Of a stretch of 64,000 bases of DNA, positions 8,302 to 17,271 are shown piece after piece. Location: the NCBI GenBank assembly GCA_025923195.1, contig JAICGJ010000007.1:1-64000 (forward strand). Reading direction: 5' to 3'. The notes below the pieces were generated by a model that saw only the letters and a list, made by a program, of their open reading frames with translations, was not told where the DNA came from and did no database searches. A program made the position numbers and the translations under genes. Each line of letters starts with the position of its first letter. Position 1 is the stretch's first letter. This stretch comes from Chryseolinea sp. GTDB taxonomy: Bacteria; Bacteroidota; Bacteroidia; Cytophagales; Cyclobacteriaceae.

Positions 8302-9420
8302 ATGAAGAAAATAATAGTGCTGGGTGCAGGCCTTGTAGGAAAAGCCATTGCCATCGATCTCTCAAGAGACTATGACGTTACATCGGCTGATATTAGTTTC
8401 GATGCGTTGAGAGAGGTCGGAGCACACGGTATTAGAACGCAGCACGTGAATTTCACGGATACGGTCAAGCTTGCGGAACTACTTGCACCTGCAGACCTCA
8501 TCGTCGGCGCAGTGCCGGGTTTTCTGGGCTTTCAAACAGCCCGGACAGTTATTGAGGCTGGTAAAAATATGGTCGACATATCATTCTTCCCGGAGGATCC
8601 CTTTCTGTTAGATGATGAGGCAAAATCTAAGAACGTAACGGTTGTTACAGACTGCGGTGTTGCTCCTGGAATGGGGAACATCATTTTAGGTTTTCACAAC
8701 CGGCGAATGCATGTTCAAAGTTATGAATGTTTGGTTGGTGGCTTGCCAGTCGTAAGAGAATGGCCTTATGAGTACAAGGCTGTCTTTTCGCCGATTGATG
8801 TGATCGAAGAATACATCCGGCCGGCGCGGTATGTTCAAAACGGAAAGGTCGTTGTTAAAGAGGCCCTCTCAGATCCCGAGCTAGTTCAATTTGACGGTGT
8901 AGGAACGCTTGAATCATGGAATTCCGATGGCCTGCGCACACTCATTAACACCATGCCCAATATTCCTAACATGATTGAAAAAACGCTGCGCTACCCCGGC
9001 TGCATCGAATATCTGAGGGTATTGCGAGAATCGGGATTTTTCTCTTATGACGAAGTAGAAATAAAAGGTATGAAGGTCAGGCCAATTGATGTAACAGCAA
9101 AGCTTCTGTTTCCAAAATGGAAATTAAGACCTGATGAAGAAGAATTCACCGTAATGCGAATCTTGATAAGTGGTGACGAGCACGGAAAGCTCAAGACGTA
9201 CCAGTATAATCTGCTGGACAAAACCAACAAATCAACAAAGACGTTGTCAATGGCTCGTACAACAGGCTACACGTGTACAGCAGCCGTTAACCTTGTTTTG
9301 GATGGGAAGTTTACCCGAAAGGGGATCGTACCACCTGAATTTTTAGGCGAAGATGAGTATTGCTTTCAATTCATCTTAAAATATTTGAAAGACAGGGAGG
9401 TTGTTTATGAGAGGTTGTGA
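8302..9420 (+). CDS. Saccharopine dehydrogenase family oxidoreductase
   Basis: 372 residues. The N-terminal Rossmann fold begins KKIIVLGAGLVGKAIAIDL (NAD(P)-binding GxGxxG). A middle segment VVTDCGVAPGMGN, conserved in saccharopine reductase/LYS9-like proteins, sits near residue 116, and the C-terminal domain matches the alpha/beta saccharopine domain. Members reduce or oxidise the imine between lysine or another amine and an oxo acid, in lysine breakdown or related amino-acid routes. No lysine-pathway partner is nearby, so the substrate is uncertain. It starts from the ATG at 8302. Its stop is followed within three bases by the repeat element at 9423. Confidence 0.88.
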   Translation: MKKIIVLGAGLVGKAIAIDLSRDYDVTSADISFDALREVGAHGIRTQHVNFTDTVKLAELLAPADLIVGAVPGFLGFQTARTVIEAGKNMVDISFFPEDPFLLDDEAKSKNVTVVTDCGVAPGMGNIILGFHNRRMHVQSYECLVGGLPVVREWPYEYKAVFSPIDVIEEYIRPARYVQNGKVVVKEALSDPELVQFDGVGTLESWNSDGLRTLINTMPNIPNMIEKTLRYPGCIEYLRVLRESGFFSYDEVEIKGMKVRPIDVTAKLLFPKWKLRPDEEEFTVMRILISGDEHGKLKTYQYNLLDKTNKSTKTLSMARTTGYTCTAAVNLVLDGKFTRKGIVPPEFLGEDEYCFQFILKYLKDREVVYERL

Positions 9421-9422
9421 TT

Positions 9423-9524
9423 GGGCTATTGGGTACAGGGTATAGGGTATATGCGGTTTCCTTAAGCAACTTAAAACTTCAACTTCTCAGCGACCTTATA
9501 CCCTATACCGTACACCCTACACCT
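9423..9524. repeat. Paired inverted heptamer arrays, unit GGGTATA
   Basis: The left arm at 9423-9451 has one 8-base and three 7-base units of consensus GGGTAYA. The right arm at 9497-9524 has four units of TAYACCC in perfect 7-base register. The element fills the whole spacer between two convergent genes: the left arm starts two bases after the stop at 9420, and the right arm's last base is the first base of the opposing stop codon (9524-9526). The loop also contains a short run of AACTTMA-like units. It uses the same unit as the element at 21958. Confidence 0.85.
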
Positions 9525-11191
9525 TATCTCCGAACAAGCTTGCTTTTCCAGTACCCGTACATAAAGTAAATCACGAGGCCAAACCCCATCCAGCAAAAGA
9601 AAACGATCCAGCTATTGGTTGGAATTTCAATCATAAGGTAGAGACAGCATATCATCCCTAATACTGGGATCAACGACAGTTTTCTTGTGAACGAAACGAT
9701 TGTGATGACAGCGAATATCAGCACAAAAAGAACGAAAAGAATCTGCTCTTTCGTATTGTGAAAAAGATTTCCAAACGCGTCGGTCACACGCTCTCTAAAG
9801 CTGAAAAGAAAAATAAAAAACAAAGGCAGAACGATCCATTGACCATTGATATAGGGTAGATTAAACTTTTTGGTTGGTGATTTTTCCTGGCGCGGTAAGA
9901 GCAAGACTCCTCCACAGACTAACACGAAAGCAAACAAAGTCCCGATGCTCGTCAAATCCGTCATAATCGCACTTTCCACAAACAGGGATGGAATAGCTAC
10001 TATAATCCCGGTAACAATGGTTGAAAAACCTGGTGTTTGAAACCGCGGATGGATTTTTCCAAAACGTTTAGGCATCAGTCCATCTCGGCTCATGCTCATC
10101 CATATGCGGGGCTGACCGATCTGGAATACCAGTAGTACACTCGTTGCGGCGATGACTGCACTCACAGAAATAAAAAATCCCACCTTAGTCAAGTCAATTT
10201 TTTCAAAAACGTAGGCTAGGGGATCTGCCACATTATTGAATTCCGCATAACTTACCATGCCCGTAATAACCAACGTAACGACCACGTATATTACTGTACA
10301 AATAATTAACGAATAGATCATTCCACGCGGTAAATCCCGCTGAGGGTTTGCACACTCTTCTGCCGTAGTCGAAATTGCATCAAAACCAATGTACGCAAAG
10401 AACACGGCCGATACTCCCTTGAGTACTCCTGTAAATCCATTCGGCATAAAAGGACTCCAGTTATCAGCGTCGATATAAAATACTCCTATGATCACAATGA
10501 TCGCCAGAACCAACATCTTGAGCCCGACCATCATGTTGGCACTTGTTCTGCTTTCTTTGATTCCAATGTAAGCGAGAGCCGTAATGAATACAATGATTAC
10601 AAAAGCAGGCACATTGCAAATAAACCGATAACCTGCCACAACGGGGGCTATTGTCCATGTTAGGCCTTCCGTGGGTGCGCCGGCGGATTGAGCGGAAACA
10701 AATGCCTTATGGGCGGTCGTCGGATCCGTCGCGAGCCATTCAGGGAGATGTATGCCAACGCCTTCCAGTAAGTTCACGAAGTAACTACTCCACGAAATAG
10801 CGACCACAACGTTACCTATACTATATTCCAGGATGAGAGCCCATCCTATTACCCATGCTACAATTTCTCCGAATGTTACATAAGAATATGTATATGCGCT
10901 TCCGGCAACGGGAACTCGTGAAGCAAATTCCGCATAACAAAGCGCAGTGAACCCGCAGGTGACGGCAGTAATAATAAAGAGAAAAACAACGCCGGGACCA
11001 CCGTTATACGCAGCTTGGCCGATTGTCGAGAATATGCCAGCCCCAATAACGGCAGCGATCCCCATCGATGTCAAATCTCGCACCCCCAGAATTCTTTTGA
11101 GGCTTGTTCCTCCATGACCATCATTTAATCCCCGTTCGGCGTCTTCCAGAATATTTGAAAGAGGTTTCTTTCTCAATAGCGACTTGAACAT
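9524..11191 (-). CDS. APC-family cationic-type amino acid permease
   Basis: 555 residues with about 12-14 membrane segments. The family's first helix motif GAAVIGAGIFSTIG-like (MGIAAVIGAGIFSTIGQAA) is present near residue 45, and the helix 6 region carries VFFAYIGFDAISTTAEE, typical of cationic amino acid transporters. It lies in the inner membrane and exchanges or takes up amino acids with protons or by facilitated diffusion; the substrate is not readable. It is transcribed towards the convergent saccharopine-dehydrogenase-like gene, with only the repeat element between. It may serve amino-acid uptake for that enzyme (inference). Confidence 0.94.
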   Translation of the reverse strand: MFKSLLRKKPLSNILEDAERGLNDGHGGTSLKRILGVRDLTSMGIAAVIGAGIFSTIGQAAYNGGPGVVFLFIITAVTCGFTALCYAEFASRVPVAGSAYTYSYVTFGEIVAWVIGWALILEYSIGNVVVAISWSSYFVNLLEGVGIHLPEWLATDPTTAHKAFVSAQSAGAPTEGLTWTIAPVVAGYRFICNVPAFVIIVFITALAYIGIKESRTSANMMVGLKMLVLAIIVIIGVFYIDADNWSPFMPNGFTGVLKGVSAVFFAYIGFDAISTTAEECANPQRDLPRGMIYSLIICTVIYVVVTLVITGMVSYAEFNNVADPLAYVFEKIDLTKVGFFISVSAVIAATSVLLVFQIGQPRIWMSMSRDGLMPKRFGKIHPRFQTPGFSTIVTGIIVAIPSLFVESAIMTDLTSIGTLFAFVLVCGGVLLLPRQEKSPTKKFNLPYINGQWIVLPLFFIFLFSFRERVTDAFGNLFHNTKEQILFVLFVLIFAVITIVSFTRKLSLIPVLGMICCLYLMIEIPTNSWIVFFCWMGFGLVIYFMYGYWKSKLVRR

Positions 11192-11227
11192 TCAATTAGG
11201 GTTAAGAGCGCTCAAAATAGTTATTTT

Positions 11228-11258
11228 TTTGGGTTAAATTAAGGCTCGAATAATTTCG
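11228..11258 (+). promoter_or_regulatory. Candidate promoter of the DEDDy exonuclease
   Basis: TTTG at 11228-11231 is followed by 19 bases and then TAATTTCG at 11251-11258, which matches TAnnTTTG with one mismatch. The gene starts at 11293, giving a leader of about 30 bases. Confidence 0.45.
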
Positions 11259-11292
11259 CTATTTTTTAACCGGGGGTATACCGCATTTTTTA

Positions 11293-11916
11293 ATGAATTT
11301 ATCTGACAAACTAAATCACAACCATCATCGTCAAACCGATGGATCAAGGATATCAATCACCACAGATGAACTTAACCTACTTCCACTTAAGACATTCGCC
11401 GGCAAAGTGAGTGTCATCACCGACCCTGACAAGCTTGCAAAGGTCAAGACAGAAATTGAAAAGCACGAAGTAGTGGGATTCGATACGGAAACGCGTCCCA
11501 GTTTTAAACGCGGCCAGATCTATAAGGTCGCTCTCCTCCAATTAGCAATTCCTGAGAAAGTCTTTCTCATTCGACTTCATCATACTGGGCTACCTCATGA
11601 GATCATTTCTATTTTCGAAAACCCTGGAATATTTAAAGCTGGCGTAGCAATTCATGATGATATAAAGTCGCTGCAGAAGCTCCATAAATTTACACCTGCC
11701 TCGTTTGTGGAACTGGCAACACTTGCCCGAACCTCCGGACTACAAGTAGAAAGCGTCAAGAAACTCGCGGGCTTGTTATTAGGGATTCGCATTTCTAAGA
11801 GCGCTCAAACTTCGAATTGGGAGGCGCCTACTTTAACAGAAAAACAAATCGACTATGCCGCCACCGATGCATGGGTCTGCCTTGAGATTTATTTGAGACT
11901 GCTGGGGATTAAGTAG
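11293..11916 (+). CDS. RNase D-like 3'-5' exonuclease (DEDDy)
   Basis: 207 residues. The exonuclease domain begins near residue 60 with VVGFDTETRPSF (first Asp-x-Glu), has the middle Asp in AIHDDIKSLQKL, and ends with YAATDAWVCLEIY, the Tyr and final Asp of the DEDDy class. It removes nucleotides from the 3' end of RNA or DNA using two metal ions. It has no HRDC domain, so it is a single-domain form. The first 40 residues (His- and Ser-rich) lie outside the domain, so the start could be further in. It stands alone; a half-element of GACAGCT repeats follows its stop codon. Confidence 0.9.
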   Translation: MNLSDKLNHNHHRQTDGSRISITTDELNLLPLKTFAGKVSVITDPDKLAKVKTEIEKHEVVGFDTETRPSFKRGQIYKVALLQLAIPEKVFLIRLHHTGLPHEIISIFENPGIFKAGVAIHDDIKSLQKLHKFTPASFVELATLARTSGLQVESVKKLAGLLLGIRISKSAQTSNWEAPTLTEKQIDYAATDAWVCLEIYLRLLGIK

Positions 11917-11918
11917 CG

Positions 11919-11939
11919 GACAGCTATCGGCCGACAGCT
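11919..11939. repeat. Solo repeat arm, unit GACAGCT
   Basis: Three 7-base units follow the stop codon at 11916: two exact GACAGCT copies flank one diverged unit. The unit is the same as in the left arm of the element at 42958. No clear right arm is found before the next gene at 12012. Confidence 0.6.
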
Positions 11940-12011
11940 TGGGCTTCGCCTTCGGTGCAGGCTGGTATTGCCGCTTGAGATTTTGTAAATTGTTTCTAAA
12001 AGGGTCCTCTT

Positions 12012-14747
12012 ATGAGAACTTCTGTGTTCGCTTTACTCTTCATTCTTGGCGGAGCAGTTGCTGTAGCACAAAAGCTCCAGGTAAAGGAATTGACTTGCGA
12101 ATATCAGGATAATCCGATCGGGATAGATGTTGCCGTCCCCCATTTCAGTTGGAAGTTGGTAACAACACAACGAGCAATAAAACAAAAGTCGTATGAAATC
12201 AGGGTAGGCCTAGATCCCAATGCCCTAGTAAAAGGACAAAACATTTTATGGCAGTCGGGAGTAACTCCGTCCGAGCAGTCTGTTCACGTAGCTTACGCCG
12301 GGCCCGGGTTAACCTCACGCCGCCGCTACTACTGGCAAGTAAAAGTATCTGACAACAACAATGCGTCCAGCGGCTGGAGTGAGGTGAAGTATTGGGAGAT
12401 GGGTTTGCTAGATGCGGAAGATTGGACGGCATCCTGGATTGAACCAGCAATAGAAGGCGATAGTGTTGGACGCCCGTCACCGATGTTGCGCAAAGACTTT
12501 CAGCTGCCGAATCCTGTCCGGTCTGCGCGTCTTTATATTACATCGCACGGACTCTATGAAGCCCATATCAACGGCCAAAGAATAGGCGATCAGTATCTCA
12601 CACCGGGATGGACGAGTTATAACAAACGGCTTCAATATCAGACTTTCGACGTCACCAAAATACTGAAGCAGGGACCCAATGCGACGGGAGTAATGTTGGG
12701 GGATGGTTGGTATCGCGGACACCTGGCATGGGAGAATAATCGTAACATTTATGGCAGAAATCTTGGGTTGCTATTTCAGCTTGAAGTGGAATACACCGAT
12801 GGTACCAGGGAAACAATTGCTTCAGACCAGAACTGGAAATGTTCCACTGGACCCATCGTTAAAGCGGGCATTTACTATGGTGAAGCATACGACGCACGTT
12901 TGGAAATTCCGGGATGGACACCGGCCGGGTTCGACGATCATGATTGGAAAGATGTGAGAGTCTTGAATGAAGGAAAGACAAATCTGGTGGCTTCATATGC
13001 TCCACCAGTTCGTAAACATGAAGTTTTCAAGCCAATCAGGATTTCAAAAAATAAGAAGGGAGAAACGATAATTGATTTCGGACAGAACCTCGTTGGTTGG
13101 ATCAAGCTGACGATTAGAGGGAACCCAGGACATAAGGTGACAGTGCACCACGCTGAGGTGTTAGACAAGCATGGAGATTTTTACACTGAAAATCTCCGGG
13201 CTGCAGACCAGGAAATTCAATATATCCTGAAAGGTGGAGGCGACGAGATCTATGAGCCCAGGTTTAGTTTTTTTGGATTCCGGTATGTCCGTGTGAAGGA
13301 TTATCCCGGTAATCTTACTGTCGATCAAATAGTAGCCATCGCGTTGTATTCGGACATGAAGCCTACTGGTAAGTTTTCCACCTCAAACCCATTAATCAAC
13401 CAACTGCAACGTAATATTCAGTGGGGGCAAAAGGGAAATTTTGTGGATGTACCTACGGATTGCCCCCAAAGAGATGAAAGGCTAGGCTGGACTGGCGATG
13501 CCCAGGCCTTTTGCAGGACGGCCACCTTTAATATGGATGTCGCGAGTTTTTTTATTAAGTGGTTGAAGGACCTTAGTGCCGATCAGACTGAGGATGGTCG
13601 AGTACCTTTCGTGGTTCCCAATGTGCTTGGAGAAAATGCCTCTGCCTCCGCTGGCTGGGCGGATGCAGCGACTATCATTCCCTGGAATTTGTATATGGCC
13701 TATGGCGATAAGAGAATTCTGGAGCAGCAATATAAGAGTATGAAGGCCTGGCTGGGTTTTGTTGAAAAAACCTCGCTGAATGATCTTTGGAATAGCGGAT
13801 TTCATTTCGGCGACTGGCTGTTCTACCGGCCCCTCGATGATAACGATGGCCGGGCAGCTGTAACAGACAAATATCTTATAGCGCAATGCTTTTGGGCGCA
13901 TTCAACGCAACTTATGATACAAACCGCCACCGTCCTGGAAAAAAAGGATGACGTAGTACATTATACCGATCAACTCAAGAAGATCAAGGATGCCTTTATG
14001 CGCGAATATTCAACAGAGAGCGGACGCCTTGTTTCAAGTACTCAAACAGCGTATGTGCTGGCTCTACAGTTCGACATGCTACCGGAAAGTCTGCGCGAGC
14101 AAGCGGCGCAGCGTCTGGCACAAAATATTGAATCCTATGGCAACCACCTGACTACCGGATTTCTTGGTACCCCTTACATATGCGAAGTACTTACCCGATT
14201 TGGTCATGAAGAACTGGCTTACACGCTATTAATGCAAGAGAGCTACCCTTCATGGCTCTACCCGGTTAAAATGGGGGCTACCACGATCTGGGAACGGTGG
14301 GATGGAATCAAAACAGACAGCACATTTCAGACGCCCGGGATGAATTCATTCAACCATTATGCTTATGGCGCGATCGGTGATTGGATGTATCGGAATATAA
14401 CAGGCCTTTCAGCGTTAGCGCCCGGGTATAAGGAAATCAAAATCAGACCCATCCCCGGTGGCAAACTGACGCAGGCAACGGCAGAACTGGTAACTCCTTA
14501 CGGATTGGCAAAGTCATCGTGGATGATACAGGACGGTAGATTCAGGTTTGATGTTATTGTCCCTGCCAACACTTCCGCAAATGTTATTTTACCCAACGCA
14601 GCGACAAAAAAAATAACGGAGAGATCCATTGACATTGGCAAGGTGAAAGTGATTAGGGAAATTACAGCCGTCGGCGCCGACGTCAGTGTAACACTGGGAT
14701 CAGGCTCTTATCATTTTGAATATCCCTTGACGCCACCTCAGCCATAA
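12012..14747 (+). CDS. Alpha-L-rhamnosidase, GH78, secreted
   Basis: 911 residues, the usual size. A signal peptide is present (MRTSVFALLFILGGAVAVAQ). Then follow the family's N-terminal beta domains, the (alpha/alpha)6 barrel with CPQRDERLGWTGDAQAF near residue 485 (the DER acid motif of GH78), and a C-terminal beta sandwich ending with ANVILP. It cleaves terminal alpha-L-rhamnose from plant pectin (rhamnogalacturonan) or flavonoid glycosides, in the periplasm or on the surface. It ends overlapping the convergent S1/P1 nuclease by 10 bases. No SusC/SusD pair is adjacent, so it is not in a full polysaccharide utilisation locus. Confidence 0.95.
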   Translation: MRTSVFALLFILGGAVAVAQKLQVKELTCEYQDNPIGIDVAVPHFSWKLVTTQRAIKQKSYEIRVGLDPNALVKGQNILWQSGVTPSEQSVHVAYAGPGLTSRRRYYWQVKVSDNNNASSGWSEVKYWEMGLLDAEDWTASWIEPAIEGDSVGRPSPMLRKDFQLPNPVRSARLYITSHGLYEAHINGQRIGDQYLTPGWTSYNKRLQYQTFDVTKILKQGPNATGVMLGDGWYRGHLAWENNRNIYGRNLGLLFQLEVEYTDGTRETIASDQNWKCSTGPIVKAGIYYGEAYDARLEIPGWTPAGFDDHDWKDVRVLNEGKTNLVASYAPPVRKHEVFKPIRISKNKKGETIIDFGQNLVGWIKLTIRGNPGHKVTVHHAEVLDKHGDFYTENLRAADQEIQYILKGGGDEIYEPRFSFFGFRYVRVKDYPGNLTVDQIVAIALYSDMKPTGKFSTSNPLINQLQRNIQWGQKGNFVDVPTDCPQRDERLGWTGDAQAFCRTATFNMDVASFFIKWLKDLSADQTEDGRVPFVVPNVLGENASASAGWADAATIIPWNLYMAYGDKRILEQQYKSMKAWLGFVEKTSLNDLWNSGFHFGDWLFYRPLDDNDGRAAVTDKYLIAQCFWAHSTQLMIQTATVLEKKDDVVHYTDQLKKIKDAFMREYSTESGRLVSSTQTAYVLALQFDMLPESLREQAAQRLAQNIESYGNHLTTGFLGTPYICEVLTRFGHEELAYTLLMQESYPSWLYPVKMGATTIWERWDGIKTDSTFQTPGMNSFNHYAYGAIGDWMYRNITGLSALAPGYKEIKIRPIPGGKLTQATAELVTPYGLAKSSWMIQDGRFRFDVIVPANTSANVILPNAATKKITERSIDIGKVKVIREITAVGADVSVTLGSGSYHFEYPLTPPQP

Positions 14748-15499
14748 ATATCATTCAGAACACCGGCCAGCCGGATGCCTGCTTGCAGCAAGCGGTATCG
14801 AACGATATGAAAATTCTCGTAAGCATACTTATAACCAAGTCGTCCATTTCCGTAACGATAGACCTGATCGCGGTAGCCTATGCTTTCCGTTGCCCAGTCT
14901 ATAACAGATGATTTTTGCCACAATGAAACCTCCGTTGCGTCGGGCTTTTCCAGGGACTCTGCGAGTTCCGTGAAGCTAAGCTTGGTATCATCGATCATCT
15001 CGCTATCCCATACTCGGTGAAGATTGCTTTCCGACCGGAACCACATCACTTTTATATCGTTACCTCCGCGATCGCTCCCAAGACCTACGTGCAATGGCTG
15101 ATGGATGTCGCCGACCAAATGAATCAGCATTTTCAAGTATTCGGTCTCGTCCCTTGGTTTCAGATTTCTTGTTTTCAGCGATGAGATCAGCCGTTCGATG
15201 GTTTCTACTATGTCACCGTTCTTATTCTTCTCGGTTTGCTGATATGTCATGCCTCCAGGTATCGTCACCCAATGCCAGTCGCTTGTATAATCATATAAGG
15301 AGTCTGAGCGTATATCGTCCATCCACGTGCTGGCCATCGCCAACGACTGACTACCCAGTATTCGTTGCAATTCTTTTTTTACTTTTTTCGAAATGTTCTT
15401 TTCAGCAACCCAACCAGTTACACGATGCCCCGTGGGACCCCATGCAAAACTGGTAAACATAATGAAAGTCAGCAGTAATGTCGTGACGCATTTTTTCAT
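14738..15499 (-). CDS. Secreted S1/P1-type zinc nuclease
   Basis: About 253 residues from the ATG at 15499, giving a signal peptide (MKKCVTTLLLTFIMF) that is cleaved just before WGPTGHRV. The mature N-terminal Trp binds zinc in this family. The zinc ligands are visible: Trp1, His in GHRV, Asp in WMDDIRSD, His in SDWHWV, then HLVGDIHQPLH and GGNDI, and RVWDSEMID. These enzymes cut single-stranded DNA or RNA and 3' phosphates, usually outside the cell for phosphate and nucleotide scavenging. An upstream start at 15550 would bury the signal peptide and is rejected. It overlaps the GH78 gene tail to tail. Confidence 0.94.
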   Translation of the reverse strand: MKKCVTTLLLTFIMFTSFAWGPTGHRVTGWVAEKNISKKVKKELQRILGSQSLAMASTWMDDIRSDSLYDYTSDWHWVTIPGGMTYQQTEKNKNGDIVETIERLISSLKTRNLKPRDETEYLKMLIHLVGDIHQPLHVGLGSDRGGNDIKVMWFRSESNLHRVWDSEMIDDTKLSFTELAESLEKPDATEVSLWQKSSVIDWATESIGYRDQVYRYGNGRLGYKYAYENFHIVRYRLLQAGIRLAGVLNDIYG

Positions 15500-15702
15500 G
15501 GGTCTAGTCGTTAATGATTGCGGTTGGTAAATGGATACCCTGTGGTGCACCGGGATTCTACATCAAAATTGAGTAAAATCTGAAGGCGGAAAAATCAAAC
15601 TTAAACAGTGGCGGAATAATTAACAACAAAGCCCAAAGTACTTCATTTTCGTTTATTCATTTGAGATAAGCCCATGAATTAAAATCTATATCTTAGTTAA
15701 GT

Positions 15703-16494
15703 ATGACACAAACCATTAAACTATCGGCGTTCCTCGTTGCCAATCAGCTTGACATTAAGGGGATCAAGTCGTTTCTTGACATCAAGCCCCTGGCAGATTC
15801 ATCCTCTGAATTATTTTATGCCTTCGGAAATGAAAAATATCAGTACTTCTTTAACTATGGTGTAATCGCTTTTGCGGGATATTCTGAGGATGAGATGAAG
15901 TGGGCCGTTAAGGCGGTTCAGGCATACCAAAGAAACCCATTCACCGCCTGGCTTAGAGACGATCATGAAATTTGCGTGAAAGAAGGGAGCGAGATAATCT
16001 TCAATTTTGATGAACTGATACTCGACAAAATTGATAGCAAAGTTTTCAGAATCTCAATGTTCAATCTTGCGCAGTCGGTCGCCCTTGACCATTATCATGC
16101 CGTCACCGAAAACCTACTTACGGAATTAAAAAGTTTTGCAACTCAGCTGGAGCTTACTGGCAAATTGAGAATCAGTCGCAAGAACATGATGCGTTTCCTA
16201 GGACGGGCCTTGAATACGCAAAACGAAATAGCCGAAAACATCTACATTTTCGATGCTCCTGATCAGGTTTGGGATGATGAATACCTTGACAAAGTGTATC
16301 AGGGCTTCATGAAGCACTTCGATCTGCGCGTCCGGTTTAGCGAAATTGAATACACTTTAAAGATCATAAACGACAATCTCTCCATCTTTCGTGAGATTAT
16401 TAACCAACGGGAAAGCAGTATGTTGGAGTTAATTATTATCGTTTTAATTTTGGTGGAAATTGTTGACCTGTTCATTACCAAATTATTAACATAA
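15703..16494 (+). CDS. RMD1/DUF155 family protein
   Basis: 263 residues. It matches the DUF155 (RMD1/Sif2) pattern: an N-terminal strand with KLSAFLVANQLDIKGIKSFL, a middle segment FYAFGNEKYQYFFNYGVIAF, and a C-terminal hydrophobic tail (ELIIIVLILVEIVDLFITKLL) that anchors the protein in a membrane. The eukaryotic relatives sit in the mitochondrial membrane and affect meiotic division and translation; bacterial members are uncharacterised. It is 33 bases upstream of the C39-like protease and on the same strand, so it probably belongs to the amidoligase cassette. Its role there is unknown. Confidence 0.85.
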   Translation: MTQTIKLSAFLVANQLDIKGIKSFLDIKPLADSSSELFYAFGNEKYQYFFNYGVIAFAGYSEDEMKWAVKAVQAYQRNPFTAWLRDDHEICVKEGSEIIFNFDELILDKIDSKVFRISMFNLAQSVALDHYHAVTENLLTELKSFATQLELTGKLRISRKNMMRFLGRALNTQNEIAENIYIFDAPDQVWDDEYLDKVYQGFMKHFDLRVRFSEIEYTLKIINDNLSIFREIINQRESSMLELIIIVLILVEIVDLFITKLLT

Positions 16495-16506
16495 GATGAC
16501 CATTGG

Positions 16507-16514
16507 AAAGGAGG
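16507..16514 (+). promoter_or_regulatory. Unusually strong Shine-Dalgarno site
   Basis: AAAGGAGG lies 13 bases before the ATG at 16528. Such strong ribosome-binding sites are uncommon in this window, where most starts have none. It favours the ATG at 16528 over the TTG at 16519, which would sit too close to it. Confidence 0.6.
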
Positions 16515-16527
16515 GGGGTTGCCGGGC

Positions 16528-17271
16528 ATGAAGAAAGAGCTCGTCCTGGACTTTGACATTCAGGCGCAACCCGATGATGTTACTTGCGGACCCACATGTC
16601 TGCAGGCGTTGTACAATTATTATGGTGATGTTGTGGGGCTCAAGGAAGTAATTCAAGAAGTTAAGCAATTGAAGTTTGGTGGAACGCTGGCCGTCATGCT
16701 AGGTAACCATGCGCTCAAGCGTGGGTACAAAGCGCGGATATATACATATAATTTGAATGTATTCGACCCGACGTGGTTTAAGCACTCTTCTAAAAAGATG
16801 ATTCAATTTCTGCGGGAGCAAATGGAATTTAAGCGAAAGCGGAGGAAATTGAAGATTGCCTCCCAGGCTTATATTAAGTTTCTCCAATCGGGTGGTGAAG
16901 TTCGAAACCTGGAGCTGGATGAAACACTTATTAAGAATTACTTGAAAAAATCAATTCCCATTCTTACTGGGCTAAGCGCTACTTATCTTTACGGCTCTGC
17001 CCGCGAGATACCTGAATTTGATATTTACGATAGCATAAAAGGAGAACCCGCCGGGCACTTTGTTGTCATTACTGGATTTGACGAAGAGAAGAACTGTGTT
17101 CACATCACCGATCCGAATGAGCCAAATCCCTTAGGTCAAGGGAAAGTTTACAGCGTAAGTTTTGCCCGTCTCATTAACAGCATCATGCTGGGGATCGTTA
17201 CCTACGACGCCAATTTGTTGATTATCGAACCAAAAGAAAAAAAGGCAAATGCCAAAACTCATAATAGTTGA
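16528..17271 (+). CDS. C39-like (papain-type) peptidase domain protein
   Basis: 247 residues from ATG 16528. The cysteine protease triad is visible: DDVTCGPTCLQA (Cys20), GHFVVITGF (His177) and HITDPNEPN (Asp195). No transporter domains are attached, unlike bacteriocin-exporting C39 proteins. A basic insertion (KRKRRKLKIA, around residue 95-105) separates the Cys and His regions. There is no signal peptide, so it acts in the cytoplasm. It overlaps the RimK-like gene by 23 bases, so the two are translationally coupled. In similar clusters such proteins may trim, or transfer acyl groups onto, the ligase product; that role is an inference. Confidence 0.88.
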   Translation: MKKELVLDFDIQAQPDDVTCGPTCLQALYNYYGDVVGLKEVIQEVKQLKFGGTLAVMLGNHALKRGYKARIYTYNLNVFDPTWFKHSSKKMIQFLREQMEFKRKRRKLKIASQAYIKFLQSGGEVRNLELDETLIKNYLKKSIPILTGLSATYLYGSAREIPEFDIYDSIKGEPAGHFVVITGFDEEKNCVHITDPNEPNPLGQGKVYSVSFARLINSIMLGIVTYDANLLIIEPKEKKANAKTHNS

